A DNA stretch of 31,986 nt from CAZVNZ01 sp964628515 (lineage in GTDB: Bacteria > Bacillota > Clostridia > Christensenellales > Christensenellaceae): the NCBI GenBank assembly GCA_964628515.1, contig CAZVNZ010000032.1:1-31986 (forward strand). Reading direction: 5' to 3'. A program made the translations under genes and the position numbers. Below the pieces are notes generated by a model. It saw nothing but the letters and a program-made list of their open reading frames with translations. It ran no database searches and had not been told where the DNA came from. Below, one piece after another: positions 6,847 through 15,049 of this stretch; position 1 is the first letter of the stretch; each line of letters begins with the position of its first letter.

Positions 6847-8907
6847 TTATTTTTTTGCGCTTGCACGTTTGTTAAGCACAAAGAACAGATACACAACACC
6901 TAATGCAGAGGCGGTAAGCAACATATACCAAAGTGAAGTATTTGCGCTGTCGCTTGTTTTGGGGGATTTTGCTACACTTCCGCTGTCTGTGGGAGTTTCA
7001 ACCAATATAAAGGCGAAGTTGCCAAAGCCGAAATCATTGGTGTCTTCGGGCGCATTTTGTAAATTAACCGTAAGCATACCGTTGGCTAATGTGGTTAAAT
7101 CAGCCGAGTGGGCTATTACACCCCCTGTCATTGCATTATTTTGCAGTACAATTACTTTGTCTCCCGTTTTGCCGAAAGGGAAGGGAATGGTAAAGCCGTA
7201 AGAGCCCATTGTTTGATGCATCCAAGTATATAAATGACTATCGTAAACATCTATATCCACACCGTAAATTAGGTTGCCCGAAATACAATGGGCTTTTTTG
7301 TAATCCCCAAATATTTGCATTTGTGGTGAATTTTGGTTATATACGGTACGAATGTACGCACTTTGTCCGCTGGGCAAAGAGGGGTTTGTGGTAATCGGGG
7401 CATTAGCGGTGGAAGTAAGTACAAATCCAAAGCTACCAAAACCAAAACCGTTTTGCGGCGCATTTAGCAAATCTACCGTAAGCACACCGCTATTTATGGT
7501 TGCAATACTCGTTGGGTGGGCTATTACGCCACCTGTCATAACATTACTTTGCAGTACAGTTACAATATCTCCGTCTTTACCGTAAGGGAAGGGTATAGAA
7601 AATGAGTAAGTACCCATATTTTGATTTATCCAACTGTTTAAATGGCTGTCGAAAACATCAATATCTACACCGTAAACTAAATTACCTTGCATACCTGCCG
7701 ATTTCATATAATCTAAAAACATTTGCATGGTTGGCGTGGTTTGTCCGCACTCTGTACGAATAAATGCCTCCTCACCACTGGGCAAAGTAGGGTTGGTAAG
7801 TATAGGCAGTCCTGCGGGAGAATCTAACAAAAAGGCGAAGTTGCCAAAGCCAAAATCATTTGTACCTACGGGTGCATTTGCTAAATTCACCGTTAGCATA
7901 CCGTTGTTTACAGTTGCTAAATCTGCATTATGCACCAACACACCACCTGTCATAACGTTATTTTGAAGTACGGTTATGTTGTCTCCGTCTCTACCGTAGG
8001 GGAAGGGAATTGTAAAGGTGTAAGCACCTGTATTTTGATTTAACCATGTGTATAAATGGCTATCGTAAACATCTATATTTACACCGTAAATTAAACTGCC
8101 GTGCATATCGTTTGTATGTACGTAATCGGAAAAAACCGCCATTTGTGGAGAATTTGGATTAAACTCCGTGCGCACATAAGCGCTTTGTCCGCTGGGTAAT
8201 GTGGGGTTTGTTGTAATAGGAGCACTTCCGGGGGATTCCATTAAAAATGCAAAGTTACCAAAGCCAAAGTTATTAGAGCCGGCAGGGGCATTTTTTAAAT
8301 CCACCGTAAGCATACCTTCTTTAATTGTGGCTAAACTGTGGGGAAAGGATATTACCCCTCCTGTATTGCCATTATTTTGCATTACCACAACTTTGTCTCC
8401 GTCTTTGCCATAGGGGAAGGGAATTGTAAAGGAATAACAACCTGTAACTTGCGCCAACCAAGCCGCTAAATGAATATCGTAAACAGCTATTGTCACACAA
8501 TACACAAGATTTCCGGTTAAATTGTGGGCGGATACATAATCTGCAAATACTTGCATTTGAGGGGATCCTGTGCCGTAAGTACCGATAATATACGCACTTT
8601 GACCGCTTGGAAGGGTTGGGTCGGTGGCTAAGGGCGTACCCGTGGGCGTTACGGCTACTTTTAGCGGTGGTGCTTCCTCCGGCTCTTGCAGAGAAGTTGC
8701 CTCTTGCAAAACTTCCGTAGAGGATGCCACTTCGGCTACCTCTTTAGTCTCGAAAACTTCGGGGTTGCTTCCTATTGCATTAAAGCGTGCAGAAAGGCTT
8801 TCGTCGAAATAACTTTCTTCTTGCTGTGCAAAGGCGGTAAGCCCTGTGGTTAGTGTAAATAACACCACAATTAAGCAAACAACAAAAATTTTTGTTTTCT
8901 TATACAT
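6847..8907 (-). CDS. Secreted, wall-anchored protein with four ~135-residue repeats
   Basis: 686 residues. A signal peptide (1-27, ending TAFA-QQ) is followed by an acidic linker (28-92). Four tandem repeats start near residues 94, 231, 369 and 505. Each repeat has TLPSGQSAY, SPQMQVF..Y, GNLVYGVDIDVYDSHLYTW, FTIPFPYGKDGD, VLQNNVMTGGV, GMLTVNL..AP and FGFGNFAFLL. The copies are similar but not identical, so the duplication is old or diversified. The C-terminus is SPKTSDSANTSLWYMLLTAS, a hydrophobic stretch, then NKRASAKK: the layout of a sortase signal, with SPKTS in place of the common Clostridial xPKTG. I do not recognise the repeat as a named domain; adhesion or carbohydrate binding is a guess. 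The start follows TAGGAG on the minus strand. Monocistronic, with its own terminator. Confidence 0.75.
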   Translation of the reverse strand: MYKKTKIFVVCLIVVLFTLTTGLTAFAQQEESYFDESLSARFNAIGSNPEVFETKEVAEVASSTEVLQEATSLQEPEEAPPLKVAVTPTGTPLATDPTLPSGQSAYIIGTYGTGSPQMQVFADYVSAHNLTGNLVYCVTIAVYDIHLAAWLAQVTGCYSFTIPFPYGKDGDKVVVMQNNGNTGGVISFPHSLATIKEGMLTVDLKNAPAGSNNFGFGNFAFLMESPGSAPITTNPTLPSGQSAYVRTEFNPNSPQMAVFSDYVHTNDMHGSLIYGVNIDVYDSHLYTWLNQNTGAYTFTIPFPYGRDGDNITVLQNNVMTGGVLVHNADLATVNNGMLTVNLANAPVGTNDFGFGNFAFLLDSPAGLPILTNPTLPSGEEAFIRTECGQTTPTMQMFLDYMKSAGMQGNLVYGVDIDVFDSHLNSWINQNMGTYSFSIPFPYGKDGDIVTVLQSNVMTGGVIAHPTSIATINSGVLTVDLLNAPQNGFGFGSFGFVLTSTANAPITTNPSLPSGQSAYIRTVYNQNSPQMQIFGDYKKAHCISGNLIYGVDIDVYDSHLYTWMHQTMGSYGFTIPFPFGKTGDKVIVLQNNAMTGGVIAHSADLTTLANGMLTVNLQNAPEDTNDFGFGNFAFILVETPTDSGSVAKSPKTSDSANTSLWYMLLTASALGVVYLFFVLNKRASAKK
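6994..8630 (-). repeat. Four tandem protein-coding repeats (~405 bp each)
   Basis: Corresponds to residues 94-638 of the surface protein. Motifs such as PFPYG[KR][DT]GD and FGFG[NS]F recur in each unit at the same spacing. Nucleotide divergence between units is clear, so this is not a recent expansion. Confidence 0.85.
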
Positions 8908-9109
8908 ACTCTCACTCCTAAATATTATTTAATTTTTAATTATGCCTCACTAATGATTTTTAAGCAATAAAATTATGTTTTCCTCTTAAATTTCGTGTAA
9001 ATATATTGCCTTTTATGTTAATATAAGTATATTACAGTATAAACCGATATGCAATACTTAAATGCGGTTTTTTGCCAATTTTTTGTTAATTATTAATGTA
9101 ACATAACAA

Positions 9110-9141
9110 AAAAACCGCTTTGTCTTTCCAAAGCGGTTTTT
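9110..9141 (-). terminator. Terminator of the BlaI/M56 operon
   Basis: 12-bp stem AAAAACCGCTTT / AAAGCGGTTTTT with T-run on the minus strand, directly after the M56 gene stop. Confidence 0.85.
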
Positions 9142-9154
9142 ATACGGTTGTTAC

Positions 9155-11014
9155 TTAATCGTTATTTATAATACTTTTTACTTGGGCGTCTGTAAGCTCG
9201 TTAATACTTGTTATTTCTCCCTTTGTATTTCTGATTATCTCCAGTTTAACATCGCTTTTCTGTCCTTCGTTTAAATTGCAAGCGTATACGTGGTTGTATT
9301 TGTCATATAAGAAGCTTACATGCTTGTTTTTATAGTACATACAAGGATTTTTGCTGTCCTGTGTAATGCCAAACTTTTGGTATTCTTTATACTCCTTATC
9401 GTTACTGACATCGCTATTTATTGCAGAATCCTGCACTACGGTTGCGGAATATTCCTTTGTATTAGAAAAAGCAACTTCGGGGAATACTTTTGTTGAAACA
9501 GCGTCATCTTGCACTACATTAAAGTTTTTGTTATCCTTGTAAAAGCTAAACTCGGAGCTAAATTCGGTGCCAAAATCCCCAAAATCATTGTCCTCGTCGG
9601 CTGTGGCTACTGCACTCTCATATACGGGTTGCTCATTTGCCGTGTTTTCGGAGGCTTCAACTTCTGCTGCGGTTTCCTCCTTAGCGAAAAACTCTATTTT
9701 TCCTGTGCTTGCAGAGCCGGAATTACCGCTGCTGCTTTTAGAATATTCTTGGCTAACGCTGTTTGCCGAATTTTCTTTTGTTACATCTATATCGTATAAA
9801 TCGAATGCGGTAATTTTGTTGCTTGCATTGCGTACTACATTTATGCCTACCATACCGCCTGTTTGGCTAAAGTGGTTGTAAACGGCGTTGCCGTCTTTGT
9901 CTTTGTAGAGCTCATCTGCAAAATAGCCCACAACTTCATTTTTATAGTAGTACAATCCGTCCGATTTATCGTAGCGCAAACCTAACTCCTCGTACCTTCC
10001 AAATTCATCACAATCGAAAAACTCCGGGCCTTTGTACTCCCCGTCCTTTGTGTAGTATTCTTTGGATATACCTGTGGTTGCAAAGGCGGTGGTTACACTA
10101 AATACCAGCAATGCTGCTATAATTATTGCTCCTATTGTAAATTTTTTATGTTTCATAATAGATTTTATCCTTTCTTCAATAGCGTTTTTGCTAAAATTGT
10201 TGCACAAATAATATGTGCTTTGTTTTTGCGCCATACCAATTAATGTGTAGGCATAGCAGGCTTTTTTTGTACTGTTTAATTTGTTTAGAACACTTTCGTC
10301 GCAGGCAAGCTCTATGTCTTTGTTTGCAAGTATGTACATTACCCACACAAGTGGATTGTACCAAAAAATTGCCAGCACGACGGCTAAAAACAGTTTTGTA
10401 AGCACATCAAAATGCTTTATATGGTAAATTTCGTGGTAAAGCACATACTTTAGCTTTGTTTTGGTAATGCCAATCATACTTTTAGGTATAAGCACTACCG
10501 GCTTAAAAATTCCGTAGGTTAGGGGTACACTTAAAGTATCTAAGGTGCAAACCCTAATTTTTCGCCTTAGTTTAAAGGAATTTACCGTTTGCAGTATGTA
10601 TTCGTCTTTTACGGGAATTGCCGTATTATATAATTTTTTGTATTTAATATGCGTTAGTGCAAAATATAAGGTTAGGCACAAAACACCGCACAGCCATATA
10701 ATAAGTAGGGGGGATATGCTTGTGCTTTCCGGTTGTATTTGGGTGGAATTTTGCACAAATTCTCCTCCACCTTGCTGTAATACAGGGGTTGCAACGGGTA
10801 TTACGGCACTTGCATTACTCGCAATGCCAAAATCCGTAAAGTTATAAATACTTAAAGCTGATTTAATTTCTATGGGAACAAGCAATCGTACCATACATAT
10901 TAGCCACATAACAACAAAGGTTTTTTTTGGCAGCTTGTCTTTTAAAAATCCCCTTGCAACTATGGTTATGCCTATTAATATTGATGGAATTACTAAAGTA
11001 TTTAGGAAATTCAT
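9155..11014 (-). CDS. BlaR1/MecR1-type M56 metallopeptidase receptor with duplicated non-penicillin-binding sensor
   Basis: 619 residues. Residues 1-130 hold three predicted membrane segments. The M56 zinc protease loop has HEIYH (194-198) and the downstream NKDIELACDESVL; further membrane spans lie near 205-230 and 291-311. In the family, ligand binding outside triggers cleavage of the partner BlaI repressor inside. The outside part here is not the penicillin-binding transpeptidase domain of true BlaR1. It instead has two related segments, about 336-406 (EELGLRYDKSDGLYYYKNE) and about 541-606 (KFGITQDSKNPCMYYKNK), both ending IRN/VRN..GEIT/NKIT, joined by a Ser/Glu-rich linker. The signal is therefore unknown. 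The start sits 4 bases after the BlaI stop, with AGGTAG upstream: an operon. Confidence 0.85.
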   Translation of the reverse strand: MNFLNTLVIPSILIGITIVARGFLKDKLPKKTFVVMWLICMVRLLVPIEIKSALSIYNFTDFGIASNASAVIPVATPVLQQGGGEFVQNSTQIQPESTSISPLLIIWLCGVLCLTLYFALTHIKYKKLYNTAIPVKDEYILQTVNSFKLRRKIRVCTLDTLSVPLTYGIFKPVVLIPKSMIGITKTKLKYVLYHEIYHIKHFDVLTKLFLAVVLAIFWYNPLVWVMYILANKDIELACDESVLNKLNSTKKACYAYTLIGMAQKQSTYYLCNNFSKNAIEERIKSIMKHKKFTIGAIIIAALLVFSVTTAFATTGISKEYYTKDGEYKGPEFFDCDEFGRYEELGLRYDKSDGLYYYKNEVVGYFADELYKDKDGNAVYNHFSQTGGMVGINVVRNASNKITAFDLYDIDVTKENSANSVSQEYSKSSSGNSGSASTGKIEFFAKEETAAEVEASENTANEQPVYESAVATADEDNDFGDFGTEFSSEFSFYKDNKNFNVVQDDAVSTKVFPEVAFSNTKEYSATVVQDSAINSDVSNDKEYKEYQKFGITQDSKNPCMYYKNKHVSFLYDKYNHVYACNLNEGQKSDVKLEIIRNTKGEITSINELTDAQVKSIINND

Positions 11015-11018
11015 GGCA

Positions 11019-11375
11019 CTACCTCATTTTTTGTACAAGCGCTTTTAGCCTGTTTGTTTCCTCCACCGAAAGCCTTTTGCCGTCAAGCAGGGAGGCTACC
11101 AGTTTATCTGCAGAGCCCTCGTACATCTTTTCAATAAGCTCGTTGGTTTCAAATTCTCTTGCTTGTTTTTTGGTGATGATGGGGCTACATATAAAATTTG
11201 GTTCTGTGCGTAAAACCGCCCCTTTGTCTATACATTTTTTAATTATAGTATAGGTGGTGGTTTTGCTCCAGCCTACCTGTTTATTTAATTCCTGTGCAAG
11301 CTCTTTTGCGGTTGTATCGCCTTCTTTCCATAAAATTTCCATTAGTTTAAGCTCGCTGTCAAATAATTTCATCAT
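11019..11375 (-). CDS. BlaI/MecI-family transcriptional repressor
   Basis: 118 residues, the normal length. It begins MMKLFDSELKLMEILWKEGD and has the winged helix WSKTTTYTIIKKCIDKGAVLRTE (about residues 35-57), then a dimerisation and cleavage region (FETNELIEKMYEGSADKLVASLL). It should bind as a dimer to the two palindromes at its own promoter and be inactivated when the M56 receptor is activated. The first of two Met codons is preferred because AAGGAG lies 10 bases upstream of it. It is first in a two-gene operon. No beta-lactamase is nearby, so targets beyond its own operon are unknown. Confidence 0.92.
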   Translation of the reverse strand: MMKLFDSELKLMEILWKEGDTTAKELAQELNKQVGWSKTTTYTIIKKCIDKGAVLRTEPNFICSPIITKKQAREFETNELIEKMYEGSADKLVASLLDGKRLSVEETNRLKALVQKMR

Positions 11376-11400
11376 TGGTTATTTTCTCCTTACACATATG

Positions 11401-11446
11401 TTCTATTGCAATAGAATGTCGACATCTATATTCTACTGCAATAGAA
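11401..11446. promoter_or_regulatory. Two BlaI-type operators
   Basis: TTCTATTGCAATAGAA (11401-11416, perfect palindrome) and TTCTACTGCAATAGAA (11431-11446, one mismatch), centres 30 bp apart, i.e. about three helical turns. One overlaps the -10 of the blaI promoter, the other lies downstream in the leader. This is the arrangement expected for BlaI/MecI repression. Confidence 0.85.
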
Positions 11447-11458
11447 CATACTTGTCAA
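11430..11458 (-). promoter_or_regulatory. Promoter of the BlaI/M56 operon
   Basis: Minus strand TTGACA, 17 bases, TAGAAT. The -10 and spacer are covered by one of the BlaI-type palindromes. Confidence 0.85.
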
Positions 11459-11568
11459 TACATAAATTAAAAAATGTATCATAAAATTGCAAAACATATA
11501 GTGCCCACATACATAATGTGTCAGAATAAATATAATTGAAATAATTATATAATTTTTAAAAATATACC

Positions 11569-11597
11569 TTGACAGGCGAGGTAAGTTATTGTAATAT
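11569..11597 (+). promoter_or_regulatory. Promoter of the PadR operon
   Basis: TTGACA, 17 bases, TAATAT. The promoter lies about 75 bases before the padR-like start codon. Confidence 0.8.
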
Positions 11598-11598
11598 A

Positions 11599-11630
11599 TA
11601 CTTGCAAGTAGGAAATTGTGCACATTTCCT
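11599..11630 (+). promoter_or_regulatory. Probable PadR operator dyads
   Basis: A perfect 12-bp palindrome TACTTGCAAGTA (11599-11610) begins just after the -10. A second, imperfect one, AGGAAAT-7-ATTTCCT, spans 11610-11630. Both sit over the expected transcription start, suitable for autorepression by the PadR protein encoded next. Confidence 0.6.
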
Positions 11631-11672
11631 TATATACAATGGCAAAATCTACAAGAAAGGTGGTAAATTAAA

Positions 11673-11999
11673 TTGTCTATTGCTTCGGATTTAATTAGAG
11701 GACATACAGAAACAATTATACTAACTCAACTGGCAATTAAAGACAGCTATGGCTACGAAATAAACAAAAATCTACAAGAAAAAACCAACGACAAATTCGA
11801 GCTTAAAGAAGCAACGCTATACTCGGCATTTCGTAGGTTAGAACAATCGGGTATGATAACTTCCTATTGGGGCGACGAAACAACAGGTGCAAGAAGAAGG
11901 TATTACAGCATAACAAAATTAGGCTATGCGTTGCTTGAGCAAAACAAAGAGGAATGGGAAAAAACCAAAAAACTAATCGATAGTCTGATTTTACAGTAA
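11673..11999 (+). CDS. PadR-family transcriptional regulator
   Basis: 108 residues. The winged helix carries the PadR signature: HTETIILTQLAIKDSYGYEI, then LKEATLYSAFRRLEQSGMI and ARRRYYSITKLGYALL. It is the short PadR-s2 type without a large C-terminal domain. It starts with TTG after AAAGGTGG. It heads a five-gene operon; PadR regulators beside HAAS/DUF1700 and DUF4097 genes are a known Firmicutes arrangement, usually autorepressed. The ligand is unknown. Confidence 0.92.
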   Translation: MSIASDLIRGHTETIILTQLAIKDSYGYEINKNLQEKTNDKFELKEATLYSAFRRLEQSGMITSYWGDETTGARRRYYSITKLGYALLEQNKEEWEKTKKLIDSLILQ

Positions 12000-12052
12000 A
12001 CAAGAGCTATATATAACGCAAAAAAATAATTGCTAAAGGAGAATATAATAAA

Positions 12053-12682
12053 ATGGAAGACAAAATTAAAAATCATGTAAACGAGCTTTTTGAAAATGCA
12101 CCTAAAACCAAAAATACCGTAGAACTTCGCCAAGAAATAATAGCAAACTTAATGGAAAAGTATCACGATTTAATTAAAAACGGTGCAACGGAAAGTGAGG
12201 CATATAATATAGTAATAAACAGTATAGGGGATGTAGACGAGCTTATAAAAGGGGACGGCGCATCTTCTGACGGAGTGGACACACTAACTAAAAAGAATGC
12301 CTTACTAAAAGCAATTTCCGTAGTGCTGTACATTACTTGCGCCCTGCCTATAATTGTACTATCCGTGTACGGACAGCCTATTTTAGGGCTTGTGTTTCTC
12401 TTCGTGTTTGTTGCTGTTGCAACGGCAATACAGGTGTACATTTCCGCAACCCGTCCAAAATACGAAAAAGTGGACGATACTCTTGTGGAAGAATTTAAAG
12501 AGTGGAAGGAAACAAACAAAGGCAGAAAAGAACGCAAAAATGCATATTCCGGAATTTTATGGGCTTTAATAGTGGCATTATACTTTATAATCAGCTTTGC
12601 GACGGGTGCCTGGTTTGTAACATGGGTGATATTTGTAATTGGCGGTGCCATTGAAAGCATCATTAGTCTAAACGTAAAGTGA
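12053..12682 (+). CDS. HAAS/DUF1700-type membrane protein (permease prefix domain 1)
   Basis: 209 residues. Residues 1-65 form the helical HAAS domain (VNELFENAPKTKNTVELRQE, then the NIVINSIGDVDELI ending). Four predicted membrane segments follow: two in about 80-130 (AISVVLYITCALPIIVLSVY and LGLVFLFVFVAVATAIQVYI) and two in about 165-205 (ILWALIVALYFIISFATGAW and VTWVIFVIGGAIESIISL). HAAS proteins encoded behind PadR are thought to transmit membrane or protein signals. The start follows AAAGGAG. The gap to the next gene is 10 bases, so co-expression is expected. Confidence 0.85.
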   Translation: MEDKIKNHVNELFENAPKTKNTVELRQEIIANLMEKYHDLIKNGATESEAYNIVINSIGDVDELIKGDGASSDGVDTLTKKNALLKAISVVLYITCALPIIVLSVYGQPILGLVFLFVFVAVATAIQVYISATRPKYEKVDDTLVEEFKEWKETNKGRKERKNAYSGILWALIVALYFIISFATGAWFVTWVIFVIGGAIESIISLNVK

Positions 12683-12692
12683 GGTAATAAGT

Positions 12693-13610
12693 ATGAGCAA
12701 ACAGGGTAAAACAGCCATTTGGATAGCCGTTGTGGTAGTGCTTACCACGCTTATGGTAGTAGCTATAACAAGTTTTTCGGGCTATACTAATAAATGGGGC
12801 TTTAACGGCAATTTCTTTAACAGAATAAGCGCAAAAATTGATGATAAAGGCGGAGTGGTAGCGCAAAACTATGTTTCTAAAGGGAATGTAAACAAATTAG
12901 AGATTTCTTTTATAGATGAAAGTGTTATAATAAGAGAATCCACAGACAATACTTTAAGAATAGAGCAAATTTCCTCGGAAAACCTTACCGAAGAGAGAAA
13001 AATGCGTGTTAAAGAAAGCAACGGCAAATTAGAAGCTTATGTACGAGGGATGGATTTTTGGTTTGGTGGTTGCACACCGGGCGTATTTAAAAGCTCGGAA
13101 ATAATTGCCTATATTCCGGAGCAAACGGTTTTGGATATTGAAATCTCCACAGTTTCGGGTAGAATCAGCGACGAGCGAGGGGGAGATTATACAAAAATGG
13201 AGTGCAACACAACCTCGGGAGAAATAGACGTACTTGCAGGCAATATGTCTAAGGGCGATTTTAACACAGTTTCGGGTGGTGTCAGAGTTGAGATGGCAAA
13301 CACAGAAAATGTGGATATCAGCACAATAAGCGGTGGCGTAGACTTTATAGGCACGGTTGCACAAAAGATTGATGTCAGCACAACTTCCGGCGGAGTGGAC
13401 TTAGACTTAGGTGTAATGCCGTCAAAAGTAAGTGTGGACTCCATTTCCGGAGGAGTAAAAATAGTAATACCCCAAAATAGCGTGTTTGATACGGAATATG
13501 ACAGCATAAGCGGTAGCCTAAACAGCGATTTTCCCGTAAACAGCGGTAACGGCGGTGGAAAAATCAGCGTAAACACAACATCGGGCAGTTGCGACATAGT
13601 AAAGAAATAA
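12693..13610 (+). CDS. Membrane-anchored DUF4097 beta-repeat protein
   Basis: 305 residues. An N-terminal membrane segment (about 7-28, KTAIWIAVVVVLTTLMVVAI) is followed by a DUF4097 domain with a regular beta-helix-like rhythm. Eight turns carry an x-[TS]-[VIT]-SG motif about every 18-24 residues: TVSGRI, TTSGEI, TVSGGV, TISGGV, TTSGGV, SISGGV, SISGSL and TTSGSC. It ends CDIVKK. The domain should lie outside the membrane. Similar proteins are called putative adhesins, but their biochemical function is not known. The start follows GAGGTAATAAGT, 10 bases after the HAAS gene. Confidence 0.88.
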   Translation: MSKQGKTAIWIAVVVVLTTLMVVAITSFSGYTNKWGFNGNFFNRISAKIDDKGGVVAQNYVSKGNVNKLEISFIDESVIIRESTDNTLRIEQISSENLTEERKMRVKESNGKLEAYVRGMDFWFGGCTPGVFKSSEIIAYIPEQTVLDIEISTVSGRISDERGGDYTKMECNTTSGEIDVLAGNMSKGDFNTVSGGVRVEMANTENVDISTISGGVDFIGTVAQKIDVSTTSGGVDLDLGVMPSKVSVDSISGGVKIVIPQNSVFDTEYDSISGSLNSDFPVNSGNGGGKISVNTTSGSCDIVKK

Positions 13611-13660
13611 CTCTTGGTGGGGATTTACATTAATTTTTAGCAAATAGTAAGGAGTTTAAG

Positions 13661-14431
13661 ATGAGCACCATCACAAACAGCGAAGAAACTGTATATGCTA
13701 AGTATGAAACGGCAAACAGTATAGGCAGGTTGGATTTAAAGTTTATATGCGAGGATATTATAATAGATACCGCAACGGACGATAAAATAACCATAGAGCA
13801 AGTTTCCCACAAAAAAATCCCCGATAGATTTTTAATGAGTGTTAAAGAAACAAACGGTGTGCTGAAAGCCTGCCTAAAACCCACAATTATATTAGGGTGG
13901 TCTTACAATTACAGCGCAACAATAAAAGTATATATCCCCAAAAACTCAAGAATAATGGATATTTCCATAACTACGGTATCGGGTGGCATTTATCATAAAA
14001 GAAAAGGGGAGTATAACGATTTTAACTGCTCCACCACCTCGGGAGAGTGCAAAATTATTGCAGATTTTATAGATAATGGGTGCTTTAAAAGCGTTTCGGG
14101 AGATATGGAGATAGCCATAAAGAGTGTAAATATTTTAGAAATTAAGCAGGTAAGCGGAGACATAAACTTTGAGGGAGATGTAAAAAAGAGGGTAGAAACC
14201 CAAGCGGTAAACGGAAAAGTAGTTTTGGATTTAGATAAAATGTGCGAGAAAATAGAAATTTCCTCCGTATCGGGCAAAGCAAACTTATATTTGCCACAGG
14301 ACAGCGCATTTAGCCTTAACTACAAGAGTGTTATGGGTATTTTGAACAACGAATTTGCAACAAATAACGGTGTGGGCGGAGTGGTAGAGTTTAGCACCAC
14401 ATCGGGAAATTGCAAGATTTACAAAAAATAG
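13661..14431 (+). CDS. Second DUF4097 beta-repeat protein, without membrane anchor
   Basis: 256 residues, paralogous to the preceding protein. The same eight turns are present in order, some degenerate: TVSGGI, TTSGEC, SVSGDM, QVSGDI, AVNGKV, SVSGKA, SVMGIL, TTSGNC, with the same ending (CKIYKK). It lacks the N-terminal membrane segment; the protein begins MSTITNSEETVYAKYE, at the point that corresponds to residue ~48 of its neighbour. TAAGGAG sits at good distance before the ATG, so the missing leader is not a start-choice error. It should be cytoplasmic unless exported by association. Tandem duplication with loss of the anchor is the simplest history. Confidence 0.85.
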   Translation: MSTITNSEETVYAKYETANSIGRLDLKFICEDIIIDTATDDKITIEQVSHKKIPDRFLMSVKETNGVLKACLKPTIILGWSYNYSATIKVYIPKNSRIMDISITTVSGGIYHKRKGEYNDFNCSTTSGECKIIADFIDNGCFKSVSGDMEIAIKSVNILEIKQVSGDINFEGDVKKRVETQAVNGKVVLDLDKMCEKIEISSVSGKANLYLPQDSAFSLNYKSVMGILNNEFATNNGVGGVVEFSTTSGNCKIYKK

Positions 14432-14458
14432 GACTAACGCATATTAGGAGGTATCACC

Positions 14459-14893
14459 ATGAAAAAAGTTCTGCCATTACTTATTATTATACCATTGCTT
14501 ATAATTTACGGTTGCAATGCCCCAAATCAAAACAGTATACTTGAAATGTCAATGAATAAAAATTACGATACACAAGACCCGTTTATTCACGAAAAACTAA
14601 TTTATGTCTCAGAGGATACAGACAGCTTAAAGCTTAACGTCTCTTTGCAATTTGAAGGGGAAGGGTGCTTAATGGAGATTGCAGACAACGAGACAAAAGA
14701 GGTTATTTGGGAGGATTCTTGGGAAAATAAGGCAAATACTACATTTCCCATTTCCTTAAGCAACATTGGTAAAGATAAGGAGTACGTAGTTAGGCTTACG
14801 GGCACAAAAGTTATTAACGCAAAAGCAGTCATTACTTCGGACAACAAGCTGGTTAAAGAGCGAGAAAAACCTTTAAAACCCGATAAAGCATAG
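14459..14893 (+). CDS. Small lipoprotein, last gene of the PadR operon
   Basis: 144 residues. The signal peptide ends with lipobox IYGC (Cys19). The mature part is a probable beta-sandwich: SLKLNVSLQFEGEGCLMEIAD, ETKEVIWEDSWENKANTTFP, DKEYVVRLTGTKVINAKAVI. That layout resembles small lipoproteins found beside DUF4097 genes. It ends with a Lys-rich tail. The start follows TTAGGAGG. No enzyme motif is visible; function unknown. Confidence 0.75.
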   Translation: MKKVLPLLIIIPLLIIYGCNAPNQNSILEMSMNKNYDTQDPFIHEKLIYVSEDTDSLKLNVSLQFEGEGCLMEIADNETKEVIWEDSWENKANTTFPISLSNIGKDKEYVVRLTGTKVINAKAVITSDNKLVKEREKPLKPDKA

Positions 14894-14942
14894 GTTTTTA
14901 GCAGGTAATTTCGGCTAAGCACTACCATCATCATCACAATAA

Positions 14943-14980
14943 AAAAAGGCTGTAATTTTTACTTAATACACAGCCTTTTT
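14943..14980 (+). terminator. Terminator of the PadR operon
   Basis: 11-bp stem AAAAAGGCTGT / ACAGCCTTTTT. The next promoter begins two bases later. Confidence 0.85.
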
Positions 14981-14982
14981 GC

Positions 14983-15011
14983 TTTACATAAAAGGGGTTT
15001 TAAACTATAAT
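14983..15011 (+). promoter_or_regulatory. Promoter of the alpha-amylase gene
   Basis: TTTACA, 17 bases, TATAAT, placed directly behind the preceding terminator. Confidence 0.7.
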
Positions 15012-15049
15012 TTAATTAAGAGGGTATTTAGAAAAAGCGAGGTAAAACA

